Shown here one piece after another: positions 52,380 through 60,538 of a stretch of 64,000 nt of DNA. The position numbers and the translations under genes were made by a program. The DNA comes from Streptococcus pneumoniae. Lineage in GTDB: Bacteria > Bacillota > Bacilli > Lactobacillales > Streptococcaceae. Position 1 is the first letter of the stretch. Each line of letters starts with the position of its first letter. The notes beneath the pieces were generated by a model that did no database searches, was not told where the DNA came from, and saw nothing but the letters and a program-made list of their open reading frames with translations. The stretch spans positions 146,201 through 210,200 of the forward strand of contig NZ_CFGI01000003.1 of NCBI RefSeq assembly GCF_001347015.1, written 5' to 3'.

Positions 52380-55055
52380 TTGTTTGAAAAATTAATTCTA
52401 TATTCCCCAATAATTATTTTTGTATTGTCCTATATTCTGAGGTTTTTTGGGAGACTTAGGGTTACAATCTTTATAGATGAATTAATTTCAGGTGATAAAA
52501 TCAAATATTTTTCCCATATATTATTTTTCTCAATCGTGAGTTATATTTATTGGTTATGTTATCAATATCAAATTTCATTATTTAAACTTGAAAGTGATGA
52601 TTTAGATCTAGCATCCTTATTTTCTGTAGTCTTAGCTATATGGGCGTGTTACGGAGTTTATGTTGGATTTTTACAATTTATGGTTGGTTATGACAATAAA
52701 GAAAAAGGGACTTACTTAGGCTATCAAAAAATGGATTTTTTAACAGACAGCAATGTTTGGTATCATTTAACAAATAGTTGGGAGTTCGTTGGTTCTTTGC
52801 TGCTATCAATTATTATTCCTCTTATAGTTGAATTTAATGCATCTACAGGTATTCATTATCAATATATTTGGCAGGCTATAATTGGGTTCCTATTGATTTT
52901 GTTTATCTTTCTTTTGAAATTTAGCTTAGAAGTGGCTAAAACAACTATATTTATCAACAAAAATACTGATGGAAGATTGAAAAAAGTTATTCAATCAGAT
53001 ATAAAAAATAGGTATAACAAATATTTTAATAAATTACTCAATCAAAAGTTTTCCGATGGAGCTAGAAAGAGTTATTTTAAGCAAGTTAGAGTGGATCTAT
53101 CTAAGATTGACAATGCTAAAGATAAAATTAAATTTTTAAAATTTATTTATTTTAATATTTCTAGTGAAGAAATTATTGGAATTTCAAAGGAATTTGAGGT
53201 GGGAGATATTGTCAATTATAAGTGTTTTATAAAAGAGAAATATGATTTAATATCTCATATTAATTTTGAAAGCGAAGTATTGATTTCTTTTGCTATTTCT
53301 TTATTCAAACTAGATTCCCAGATATTTGATAAATTGATTAAAAAGAATATACGTTGGATAGAGAGTGATTATAGTTTCGAATCTCCAGGGATTTTTAGAA
53401 AAAAAACTATTTTAGGTATAGAGCACAATAAGAAAGTTAGAAGACGAGGAATTAATTGGTTTGAATATAGTAAAATAAACAACATACATATCTGTATATT
53501 TAAAGTTTTGGCGGATATGGCTAAAAACAAACAAACCATTTTTCAATTGGTAAATCTAATTCAGGATAGATTTACCCAAAATATTACCAGAGGCACTTAC
53601 TGGGAAACGGATAGGACAGATAAATTATTTATTTTTGAAAAGTCAATTTCTGATTCCAATCTTCGGATTTCTAAAGATGACTTTAGAAGAATCGAGAAGA
53701 TAGATGTATTTTACTCTTCAACCTATCCTGAAATTGACTCTCATTCTGATACTGATAGTGTATATATCTCATTGCATTCAAACATAATAAAAATTGATTT
53801 CTATTTCAACGATGGCGGACAGCATTATGTTAAACGTAATCAGATAAAAGACTATTATGATGAATATGAAGGGGAGGTCTGGAATATTCTTTTTGATAAA
53901 TACAAAAATTCTAATGATATTTCAAATGTATTTCTCCCCAATTTAAGAGAACCTGAAGTTGTAGTAGATTTTTTTAGAGGCAGCAATGAAATAATTGTTC
54001 GAGATTATGATAATAAAATCACTTATTCTAGAATATGCTTCAAGTATCTCACTGATAATTATAGTTGTATTGATAGTAAGATTTCAAATTTTTCCAATTT
54101 ATTAGAAATCGTAAAAACGATGTCTGTTAACTATCGTGGGGCATTTGCATTATACCAACTGCTTTATCCAGAAACTAGAGACTGGGATTCAAGTGATGGA
54201 GAATATATTGAAATTTTAGTGGAAATTTTTAAGTCTAGTAAAGAAAAAAAGGAAAAACTTTATAACGACATGATTTCAATAATTGATACCGTCGAATATG
54301 GTGAGCATGTTGGTGTAGAGATTCTTAAAAAGGTGTTTGATACTAGGGATGTTAAACTTATTGATGATGAGTTTTTGAAAGAATTTAAAGGTATCCCTAA
54401 ATTAAAACTCATTGTAGTTCAAAGTATATTGTCTACTCATATATATGGTTTTAGAAGTATAAAGCTGCAAGACAGGTGGGAAAAACGAGATTTAGTTGAA
54501 CAATATATAAGAGGTCTTTCCATAACTCCTAATATATTTCCTAGCTACACCGATGATTATAAGACTTTGAATTCTACCATGAGTGAATTATTGATGAAAA
54601 ATATAGAATTACTGCCCTCCTATGAATTTAGTCAGTTACCTTTAAGTTCACTTTTGTTACTTGAACAACTTTTACGTTGGAAATGGGGAAGTGAGGAAAA
54701 GCATGATGAACAAGAATTTATGGTTAATCTTATCAAAGAAGAAGCTGAGTATAAATCAAAGGGTTATACATATAGCTTCTATGGTTCTCTCTTGAAATTT
54801 TTTACCTTAAAATTGACAGAAGGCCAAGGGAATAAATATTTAAAACTTGTTAATGATAAAGATTTTAAAAAAGAATTTAAGTTTTCGTTACTTAATCATC
54901 TTAAGAGAAATCAATTGACACTAGATATGTATTTAGATGGTATTGATGAAGAACTTAAAAATTACGATAGCGTAATGATTGGTATTTGTGAAAAAGAATT
55001 AATTAAAAGAGAGGTAGAAAAAATAATTTTTGAAAATTATTTATATCTTGAATAG
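52380..55055 (+). CDS. Large N-terminally membrane-anchored protein of unknown function
   Basis: About 891 residues. The first ~185 hold four or five hydrophobic helices (LYSPIIIFVLSYILRFF, HILFFSIVSYIYWLCYQ, LFSVVLAIWACYGVYVGFLQ, LLLSIIIPLIVEF, IIGFLLILFIFLLKF). The remaining ~700 residues are soluble, charged and mostly helical, with no motif I recognise. AAGAGGTG is correctly spaced for a TTG start at 52380; the GTG at 52371 overlaps it. Very AT-rich, with its own promoter and terminator, undamaged amid broken backbone genes. A membrane-anchored effector or defence protein is possible but unproven. Confidence 0.75.
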   Translation: MFEKLILYSPIIIFVLSYILRFFGRLRVTIFIDELISGDKIKYFSHILFFSIVSYIYWLCYQYQISLFKLESDDLDLASLFSVVLAIWACYGVYVGFLQFMVGYDNKEKGTYLGYQKMDFLTDSNVWYHLTNSWEFVGSLLLSIIIPLIVEFNASTGIHYQYIWQAIIGFLLILFIFLLKFSLEVAKTTIFINKNTDGRLKKVIQSDIKNRYNKYFNKLLNQKFSDGARKSYFKQVRVDLSKIDNAKDKIKFLKFIYFNISSEEIIGISKEFEVGDIVNYKCFIKEKYDLISHINFESEVLISFAISLFKLDSQIFDKLIKKNIRWIESDYSFESPGIFRKKTILGIEHNKKVRRRGINWFEYSKINNIHICIFKVLADMAKNKQTIFQLVNLIQDRFTQNITRGTYWETDRTDKLFIFEKSISDSNLRISKDDFRRIEKIDVFYSSTYPEIDSHSDTDSVYISLHSNIIKIDFYFNDGGQHYVKRNQIKDYYDEYEGEVWNILFDKYKNSNDISNVFLPNLREPEVVVDFFRGSNEIIVRDYDNKITYSRICFKYLTDNYSCIDSKISNFSNLLEIVKTMSVNYRGAFALYQLLYPETRDWDSSDGEYIEILVEIFKSSKEKKEKLYNDMISIIDTVEYGEHVGVEILKKVFDTRDVKLIDDEFLKEFKGIPKLKLIVVQSILSTHIYGFRSIKLQDRWEKRDLVEQYIRGLSITPNIFPSYTDDYKTLNSTMSELLMKNIELLPSYEFSQLPLSSLLLLEQLLRWKWGSEEKHDEQEFMVNLIKEEAEYKSKGYTYSFYGSLLKFFTLKLTEGQGNKYLKLVNDKDFKKEFKFSLLNHLKRNQLTLDMYLDGIDEELKNYDSVMIGICEKELIKREVEKIIFENYLYLE

Positions 55056-55094
55056 TTGACATTATAAAATAGAGGCTTCTTAATAACAGTTATT

Positions 55095-55119
55095 GGATTA
55101 CCAATTGGTAGTCCTTTTT
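55095..55119 (+). terminator. Terminator after the 52380 gene
   Basis: GGATTACC/GGTAGTCC (one G-T pair) around AATT, followed by TTTTT. Second member of the TACC/GGTAGTCC hairpin family in this element. Confidence 0.65.
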
Positions 55120-55183
55120 CTTGTGATAAAATTTCCAAGCTAATCTTGATATGATGTGGTTATCACTAATAAAGGAGTAAGTC

Positions 55184-55848
55184 ATGTTGAATAAAGTAAA
55201 GGCTCGATTTCTAATTGGAGTAGGAGGTTTAATCGCAGTAAGTTTTATGGTTATGATTGGCTATACGATTGGCTCACAATCTGTTTCAAAGCAAACTGAG
55301 AACCAAATCCGAGCAGAAGCAAATAAACTTGTGTCAAAAGAAAAGCAGGAAGAAAGAGCGATATTATTATTAGATGAACTTGTCAAAGAATTTCTCACTC
55401 AATATTATACAAAGTTCAGTTGGGTGAAAATAACGCTCGTATCAAGCCCTACATGAAGGATTCGGCATTTTCAGAAGAGGAAGCAAATCAGAATAAAGCG
55501 ATCAATCGAGTTTATAAAGATTATATGCTTGACTACCGATTTGAATCAGCTAGTATTTATGTCAATAAAGAACGTAATGTTGCACTTGCGGAAGTTACCT
55601 ATCAAGAGACCTATGTGTCTGACTTGAGTAAGCAACAACAGTGAACCACTCAGACAGAAACCAAGACGGTTATGTTATCCTACTCCAAAGTTTCTGACAA
55701 GCTTCTTCTTAATCAGTTGAGCATTTGGAATGGGAAACTAGAGGACATGAAAGAAGGCGCAAATGTTGCTAATTCCAGCATACCAACGATCCAAGGAACA
55801 ACTAGCAGGAGACATTCTTCTGCTTTTTTTGATAGGAAGATTAGATGA
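55184..55848 (+). pseudogene. Membrane-anchored ICE transfer protein, inactivated
   Basis: It opens with a signal anchor (MLNKVKARFLIGVGGLIAVS, VMIGYTIGS) followed by a charged helix. A frameshift near 55420 moves to NARIKPYMKDSAFSEEEANQ, and an in-frame TGA at 55642 interrupts QQQ-TTQTETKTVML. The fold (anchor plus an NTF2-like extracytoplasmic part) resembles TcpC-type transfer proteins, but I cannot name it with certainty. The remnant ends in the start codon of the Toprim gene. Confidence 0.7.
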
Positions 55849-56921
55849 CACGAATTAAAGCAGTTAAACAAAAGTCTATTTTAGATGTGGCGGTAAGTCT
55901 GGGTTATTCCTTCAGACGTTTATCAGGACAAATTTATGAACACCCAGAACATGATTCCTTTCGGATTTTTGCCGATACCAATACTTTCAAGTGGTTTTCA
56001 AGAGATATACAAGGAGATGTGATTGACTTTGTTCAGTTAGTGGCAGATGTTACTTTCAAAGAGGCTGTGTCTTATCTTGAAACTGGAAATTTTGAACAAG
56101 CTAAAGTGATAGAAGAGTTCTCTAAACCGTTTCAGTATTATTTGCTTGAAGAACCCTTTCGACAAGCACGGACCTACTTGAATGATGTCCGTGGTCTAAT
56201 TGATAAGACGATTAATGCCTTTGGTATAAAGGGATTACTTGCACAAGCTACTCATCAATCGGAGCCTGTATTGGTTTTTAAAAGTTATGACCATAATGGA
56301 AGCTTACAGGCAGCAAGACTTCAAGGCATTGTCAAAGATGAAGAAAGACACAAACGGGGTTATTTGAAGAAAATCATGAAAAGCTCTCATGGCCACGTAG
56401 GTATTAGTCTTGATATTGGCAATCCCAAGCGACTCATTTTTTGCGAATCGGTTATTGATATGATGAATTATTATCAGCTTCATCAAAAGCAATTACCGGA
56501 TGTTCGCCTTGTTTCAATGGAGGGGTTAAAACTTTCCGTAATTGCTTATCAGATCTTGCGGCTAGCGGCAGAGGAACAAGGGAAATTGGCATTTCTAGAT
56601 ACAGTAAAACCTAGCAGACTTAGCCATTATCTTCAAGCAATCCAAGAGACGACAACCTTTTTCCAAACCCATTCAAACGTGTTAACATTGGCTGTTGATA
56701 ACGATGAAGCAGGAAGAGAATTTTGTCAGAAACTGTCAGATAAAGGATTTCCTATTTCTCAGGATTTACCACCATTACAGGGACTTAAAACAAAGTCAGA
56801 TTGGAATGATATTGTGAAACAACAGAAGGAAAAATCTTTAAGTGATTTTATCCAAACAGCTCAAGCACAAGTCATTAAGAATCATCCTCCACCTAAACGA
56901 GAGCACACTTTGGAATTGTGA
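55845..56921 (+). CDS. Toprim (DUF3991-type) primase-like ICE protein
   Basis: A 358-residue protein with an N-terminal DUF3991-like zinc-less primase module (DVAVSLGYSFRRLSGQIYEH, FKWFSRDIQGDVIDFVQLV) and a Toprim domain: acidic residue in LIFCESVIDMMNYYQLHQ and DxD in LAVDNDEAGREFCQKL. Such proteins may prime or process ICE DNA after transfer. It remains open although its neighbours are broken. It overlaps the preceding pseudogene by four bases. Confidence 0.8.
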   Translation: MTRIKAVKQKSILDVAVSLGYSFRRLSGQIYEHPEHDSFRIFADTNTFKWFSRDIQGDVIDFVQLVADVTFKEAVSYLETGNFEQAKVIEEFSKPFQYYLLEEPFRQARTYLNDVRGLIDKTINAFGIKGLLAQATHQSEPVLVFKSYDHNGSLQAARLQGIVKDEERHKRGYLKKIMKSSHGHVGISLDIGNPKRLIFCESVIDMMNYYQLHQKQLPDVRLVSMEGLKLSVIAYQILRLAAEEQGKLAFLDTVKPSRLSHYLQAIQETTTFFQTHSNVLTLAVDNDEAGREFCQKLSDKGFPISQDLPPLQGLKTKSDWNDIVKQQKEKSLSDFIQTAQAQVIKNHPPPKREHTLEL

Positions 56922-56934
56922 TAACAAAATCAAG
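56915..56934 (+). repeat. 20-bp repeat, copy 2
   Basis: Identical to 38844-38863. Here it overlaps the stop codon of the Toprim gene and lies 41 bases before the next gene. Confidence 0.6.
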
Positions 56935-56974
56935 TCCGCTATCATAATCTAGAAAGAGACAAGTAGGACACCCT

Positions 56975-57202
56975 ATGAGTGTGATTGAACGTCTGGCTGA
57001 AAAAGTAGCTAGACAAGAAGAAAAGGTCTCACGTGAGACTGAGAAATTGGAAAACTATCGTGACCAACTACAAACAGCTATGTATAGTACCTTTATCAAA
57101 CGGCAACAATCTAGTCAGTTGTCATTTTATGAAGCACTAGAGCAAACCTTTGGTAAAGAAACCCCACTACAACCCAATTATAGAAATGAGGATACAGAAT
57201 GA
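56975..57202 (+). CDS. Small coiled-coil ICE protein (DUF5965-like)
   Basis: A 75-residue protein, MSVIERLAEKVARQEEKVSR then ETEKLENYRDQL, with strong coiled-coil character. Small proteins of this type sit in the same place in Tn5252-like elements. It overlaps the next gene by four bases (ATGA). Family name recalled, not checked. Confidence 0.65.
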   Translation: MSVIERLAEKVARQEEKVSRETEKLENYRDQLQTAMYSTFIKRQQSSQLSFYEALEQTFGKETPLQPNYRNEDTE

Positions 57203-57588
57203 GTAAAACATGGAATTTTGATCAGCCACTAGATGATGTGAAATCAACATCGTCCCATGAAGAACGAGCAAAAATTGCAGCACTTTTCCATAAACAGGAT
57301 GATAAACCAATTGAAGAAGTAGATTATGTAGCTGCTTTTGAACATAAACAAAAAGAGTCAGAATCTAAAGATGCCCAAACGCCTGAATCAAAAGTTAAAC
57401 AAACTCAGCCGAAGAAAGTAAATATCACAAGTGACTATAAACAACACTTGGCAGATACCATTGAACAAAACAACAAGGATATTTCCGCCTGTCAGAAGCA
57501 AATTGAAGAACTTCATCAATTGATTGATGAAAAGAAAATCCAAAATAAAAAGTTGCAGGCTATTTCAGTAGCCATTGATGATTTATAA
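57199..57588 (+). CDS. Small ICE backbone protein (DUF5966-like)
   Basis: A 129-residue hydrophilic protein: MSKTWNFDQPLDDVKSTSSH, a lysine/glutamate-rich linker and a C-terminal coiled coil (DTIEQNNKDISACQKQIEEL). Coupled to the previous gene by ATGA. A weak hairpin of the GGTAGTCC type follows its stop. No enzymatic motif. Confidence 0.65.
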   Translation: MSKTWNFDQPLDDVKSTSSHEERAKIAALFHKQDDKPIEEVDYVAAFEHKQKESESKDAQTPESKVKQTQPKKVNITSDYKQHLADTIEQNNKDISACQKQIEELHQLIDEKKIQNKKLQAISVAIDDL

Positions 57589-57591
57589 GTC

Positions 57592-57618
57592 AGGTAGTCC
57601 TATGCAGGCTACCTTTTT
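57592..57618 (+). terminator. Hairpin between the 57199 and 57638 genes
   Basis: GGTAGTCC, loop TATGCA, GGCTACC, then TTTTT. Third member of the same hairpin family; one bulge in the stem. Confidence 0.55.
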
Positions 57619-57637
57619 ACAATTTAAGGAGAAGATA

Positions 57638-57928
57638 ATGAATTTTTTTCAAAAGAAAACACAGAATCAGGATCAATTTAAACGACTGATTCATCGACTA
57701 TCAGAGATGTCAGATACTGAGCTAACCAAAGTAGAACAACTCTTAGATGTGGTCTTTGATCCAAGTTTCAAGTCTAGTGAGAGAGTAGAAATATCTCGGA
57801 ACATTTTAACCACTAAGGAACAAAGTCTTGATAGGTCAACCCAGGAAGCTAAAAATAAACTGAATACTGAGCAGTTGGAGAAGCGAATAGAGCAGTTTAA
57901 GCAATCGAAGAAGCCTAAAAACGGATAA
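57638..57928 (+). CDS. Small helical ICE protein upstream of pezAT
   Basis: A 96-residue soluble helical protein (MNFFQKKTQNQDQFKRLIHR ... LEKRIEQFKQSKKPKNG). The start at 57638 follows AAGGAG; two earlier in-frame ATGs overlap the hairpin. Its stop codon is inside the stem of the following terminator/operator. No known domain. Confidence 0.65.
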   Translation: MNFFQKKTQNQDQFKRLIHRLSEMSDTELTKVEQLLDVVFDPSFKSSERVEISRNILTTKEQSLDRSTQEAKNKLNTEQLEKRIEQFKQSKKPKNG

Positions 57929-57957
57929 CGCACCATATTTGGTGCATTATTCGTTTT
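57918..57957 (+). terminator. Terminator and probable PezA operator
   Basis: AAAACG-ATAA-GCACC pairs with GGTGC-TTAT-CGTTTT (about 17 bp, one mismatch) around ATATTT, with a T-run behind it. It is immediately upstream of the pezAT -10, so the same palindrome (GCACCATATTTGGTGC core) can serve as repressor site. Confidence 0.75.
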
Positions 57958-57969
57958 TTATGGTATAAT
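57939..57969 (+). promoter_or_regulatory. pezAT promoter
   Basis: Extended -10 TGG plus TATAAT (57964-57969). TTGGTG at 57939-57944 is the only -35 candidate, 19 bases away and inside the palindrome. Confidence 0.65.
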
Positions 57970-57997
57970 GAAAGCAAATATGAGGAGGTCTTTATCT

Positions 57998-58474
57998 ATG
58001 ATTGGAGACAATATCAAATCACTACGCCGAATACACGATTTAACACAGCCAGAATTTGCGAAAATGGTTGGGATTTCACGCAATAGCCTAAGTCGTTATG
58101 AAAATGGATCTAGTACAGTTTCAACAGAACTCATCGACCGTATTTGTCAAAAATTTAATGTTTCTTATGTCGATATTGTAGGGGAGGACAAGATGTTAAC
58201 ACCTGTTGAAGATTATCATCTGACTTTAAAAGTAGAAGTGATAAAAGAACGTGGAGCAGCCATTTTATCAAAGCTTTATAGATACCAGGATAGTCAAGAT
58301 ATTGCTTTTGATGATGAAACCAATCCTTGGATTTTGATGAGTGATGATTTGGCTGAATTGATCAATACGAAAATTTACCTTGTCGATACTTTCAATGAGA
58401 TCGAGCGTTATAATGGCTATTTAGACGGTATCGAGCGGATGCTAGACATGGTACATTATTGGATGGTGACTTAA
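57998..58474 (+). CDS. pezA: PezA antitoxin/repressor
   Basis: A 158-residue antitoxin of the epsilon-zeta-like PezAT system. N-terminal helix-turn-helix (NIKSLRRIHDLTQPEFAKMV, GISRNSLSRYENGSSTVSTE), C-terminal toxin-binding helices. PezA binds PezT and represses the operon. The start at 57998 follows GAGGAGGTC; an in-frame ATG at 57968 lies in the -10 box. The stop overlaps the pezT start (TAATG). Confidence 0.94.
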   Translation: MIGDNIKSLRRIHDLTQPEFAKMVGISRNSLSRYENGSSTVSTELIDRICQKFNVSYVDIVGEDKMLTPVEDYHLTLKVEVIKERGAAILSKLYRYQDSQDIAFDDETNPWILMSDDLAELINTKIYLVDTFNEIERYNGYLDGIERMLDMVHYWMVT

Positions 58475-59256
58475 TGAGATTGGAAGAATTTAGTGAGGTT
58501 GAATTTCAGAAGGCTTTGCAGCGAACTATTCGGGCCCTAACTCGTGGCAAGACGATTCCGTATCAACCGAAAGCCATTTTACTTGGTGGGCAAAGCGGAG
58601 CAGGTAAGACGACTACTCATCGTATTAAGCAAAAGAAATTTCAAGGCAATATCATTATCATCGATGGTTACAGCTATCGTTCTCAGCATCCCAATTACTT
58701 AGCCTTGCAAGAAAAGTATGGTAAAGACAGCGTGGACTATACCAAGGGATTTGCAGGAAAAATGGTAGAGCATCTGGTTGACGAACTCAGCACTCAAGGC
58801 TACCATTTGTTAATTGAAGGGACTTTGCGTACCACTCAAGTTCCTCGTCAGACTGCTCAATTATTAACTTCTAAAAGTTACCAAGTTTCTTTAGCTGTAA
58901 TTGGCACCAAACCAGATCTTTCTTATCTCAGCACCTTGATTCGTTATGAAGAACTTTATGCCATAGATCCCAATCAGGCTAGAGCAACCCCTAAAGAATA
59001 TCATGATGGTATTGTAGGGCATTTGGTTGATAACCTACGAGAGTTAGAAGGTGAACAACTCTTTGACCGTATCCAAATTTACCAAAGAGATAGGACTTGT
59101 ATCTACGATTCTGAATCGGACAAAGGTACCGCAGCAGAAGCTCTTCAAAACTGCCTCTTTGGGAAATGGAGTAAGGTTGAGAAGGAGATGCTGAAGGTGG
59201 GGAAAGAACAACTGAGGGAGTTGATTGAAAATGGGGTGAATAATGAAAGTAGATAG
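58474..59256 (+). CDS. pezT: PezT zeta-type toxin (UDP-N-acetylglucosamine kinase)
   Basis: A 260-residue zeta toxin. Walker A GGQSGAGKT at residues 38-46, NIIIIDGYSYRSQHPNY (substrate Asp region; many homologues have GDSFR here), LLIEGTLRTTQVPR and the conserved RDRTCIYDSESD near the end. Zeta toxins phosphorylate UDP-GlcNAc and block wall synthesis. Start at 58474, one base overlap with pezA. Its 3' end overlaps the next gene by 14 bases, tying pezAT to the three genes behind it. Confidence 0.94.
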   Translation: MRLEEFSEVEFQKALQRTIRALTRGKTIPYQPKAILLGGQSGAGKTTTHRIKQKKFQGNIIIIDGYSYRSQHPNYLALQEKYGKDSVDYTKGFAGKMVEHLVDELSTQGYHLLIEGTLRTTQVPRQTAQLLTSKSYQVSLAVIGTKPDLSYLSTLIRYEELYAIDPNQARATPKEYHDGIVGHLVDNLRELEGEQLFDRIQIYQRDRTCIYDSESDKGTAAEALQNCLFGKWSKVEKEMLKVGKEQLRELIENGVNNESR

Positions 59257-60538
59257 AAGAAATGCAGTATCTAGTTGGAGTGGTTATAATCATCAAGGAA
59301 AAGTAGGGATTTTTTTAGCTATTCGAGAACTTAAAAAGTTAACTGATGCTAGAGAGGATTATTCAAAATATAAATTAATATTCGAAAAAAATGGTGGAGA
59401 AGATGTTGATATTTGTTACTCGACAGCTGTCGTATCAAGGCATCAGGTAAAAGCAAAGAAAGACGGAAAATATCCAAACGATTATGCAAATGTTAGAACT
59501 ATAAATTCTGAAAATTGCCGCACAGGATACCAAATTTTGGGGACAACAAATCAAGATAGATATTTACACGTGATCTGTGAAGTTAATGGTTGGGACATGG
59601 ATAAGAGCACTTTTAAAAAGAGTTACAGTGGTGCTAAGTATGTCCCTAATAAGAGTAAAGTTCAATTATATACTTATCCGGATGGTGAAAAATATTGCAA
59701 TTTAGTTGGTGGTAGAATCTCTCCAATTGATGATTTTTGTATTGCAGATATTAAAGAAATATTGAAACATTCAAATATTACTTTAAGTAATGATGAGGAT
59801 CACATAGAGGAGACATTATTAGAAATTAATGAATTGGTTTCCAGACGAATTAGTAAGGCACATAATGCAGGAAAAGGCGTTTATCCTGTTATATATTTTC
59901 AAGAGCTAAATAAAATAATAACTTCAACAGAAAAGCGTCAAAGGCAGTCTATTAGAAGAGCGAAAAATCTCTTTGCACTTTATTGGAATGAAAATTTGGA
60001 TAATGATGCTGATAATACAGTTATAAATGAAATTCTAAACTTAGCCGAAGACGATTTTGAAAATCTATTAATTGACTTACATCCAGATGGGAAAATTTTA
60101 GATCTAAAAAAAATTAACAATCTGGATAATTTAGTTGATAGATATAGCATTAAATATATTTTTTATAATTTTTTAAAATGGTGTAAAGAAGAAAAATTCA
60201 TATTAGATAATTTGCATTATCAAACTAATCAGGAGTCATTTAGATTAAGTTTGATCAATGCACCAAAAGCGGCTGCTGGGGAAGTAAAAGATAGTATTAT
60301 GCAAAATATAGGACTTAGACTTATAAGAACTATTTTTGATACAGATTATTTAATCAATATGAATATTGATGGTAGAAAATTTTTTGAAGAGCACCCTATT
60401 CATGAAGAAGGGAAGGAAAAATTGGAGTCTGGTTTTGTAGGAGAGGTGAAGGACAATATATTTTCATCCAATTTGGAATATATCGATTATGAAAATACTG
60501 TTCGAAAATTGAAGGAGGATCAAGACAGTGATGAATAA
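59243..60538 (+). CDS. ABC-3C-type effector with nuclease-like N-terminus
   Basis: A 431-residue protein. The N-terminus (SSWSGYNHQGKVGIFLAIRE; GEDVDI; RHQVKAK) has the pattern of PD-(D/E)xK-like nucleases of the DUF4297/Cap4 type: a conserved W-G-Y-x-x-Q start, an acidic E-D-x-D strand and a QxK strand. The rest is helical and ends in a region resembling the C-terminal domain that couples ABC-3C effectors to their partners (APKAAAGEVKDSIMQNIGLR). It overlaps pezT by 14 bases and the next gene by 11. Motifs are seen; nuclease activity and family are inferred. Confidence 0.65.
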   Translation: MKVDRRNAVSSWSGYNHQGKVGIFLAIRELKKLTDAREDYSKYKLIFEKNGGEDVDICYSTAVVSRHQVKAKKDGKYPNDYANVRTINSENCRTGYQILGTTNQDRYLHVICEVNGWDMDKSTFKKSYSGAKYVPNKSKVQLYTYPDGEKYCNLVGGRISPIDDFCIADIKEILKHSNITLSNDEDHIEETLLEINELVSRRISKAHNAGKGVYPVIYFQELNKIITSTEKRQRQSIRRAKNLFALYWNENLDNDADNTVINEILNLAEDDFENLLIDLHPDGKILDLKKINNLDNLVDRYSIKYIFYNFLKWCKEEKFILDNLHYQTNQESFRLSLINAPKAAAGEVKDSIMQNIGLRLIRTIFDTDYLINMNIDGRKFFEEHPIHEEGKEKLESGFVGEVKDNIFSSNLEYIDYENTVRKLKEDQDSDE

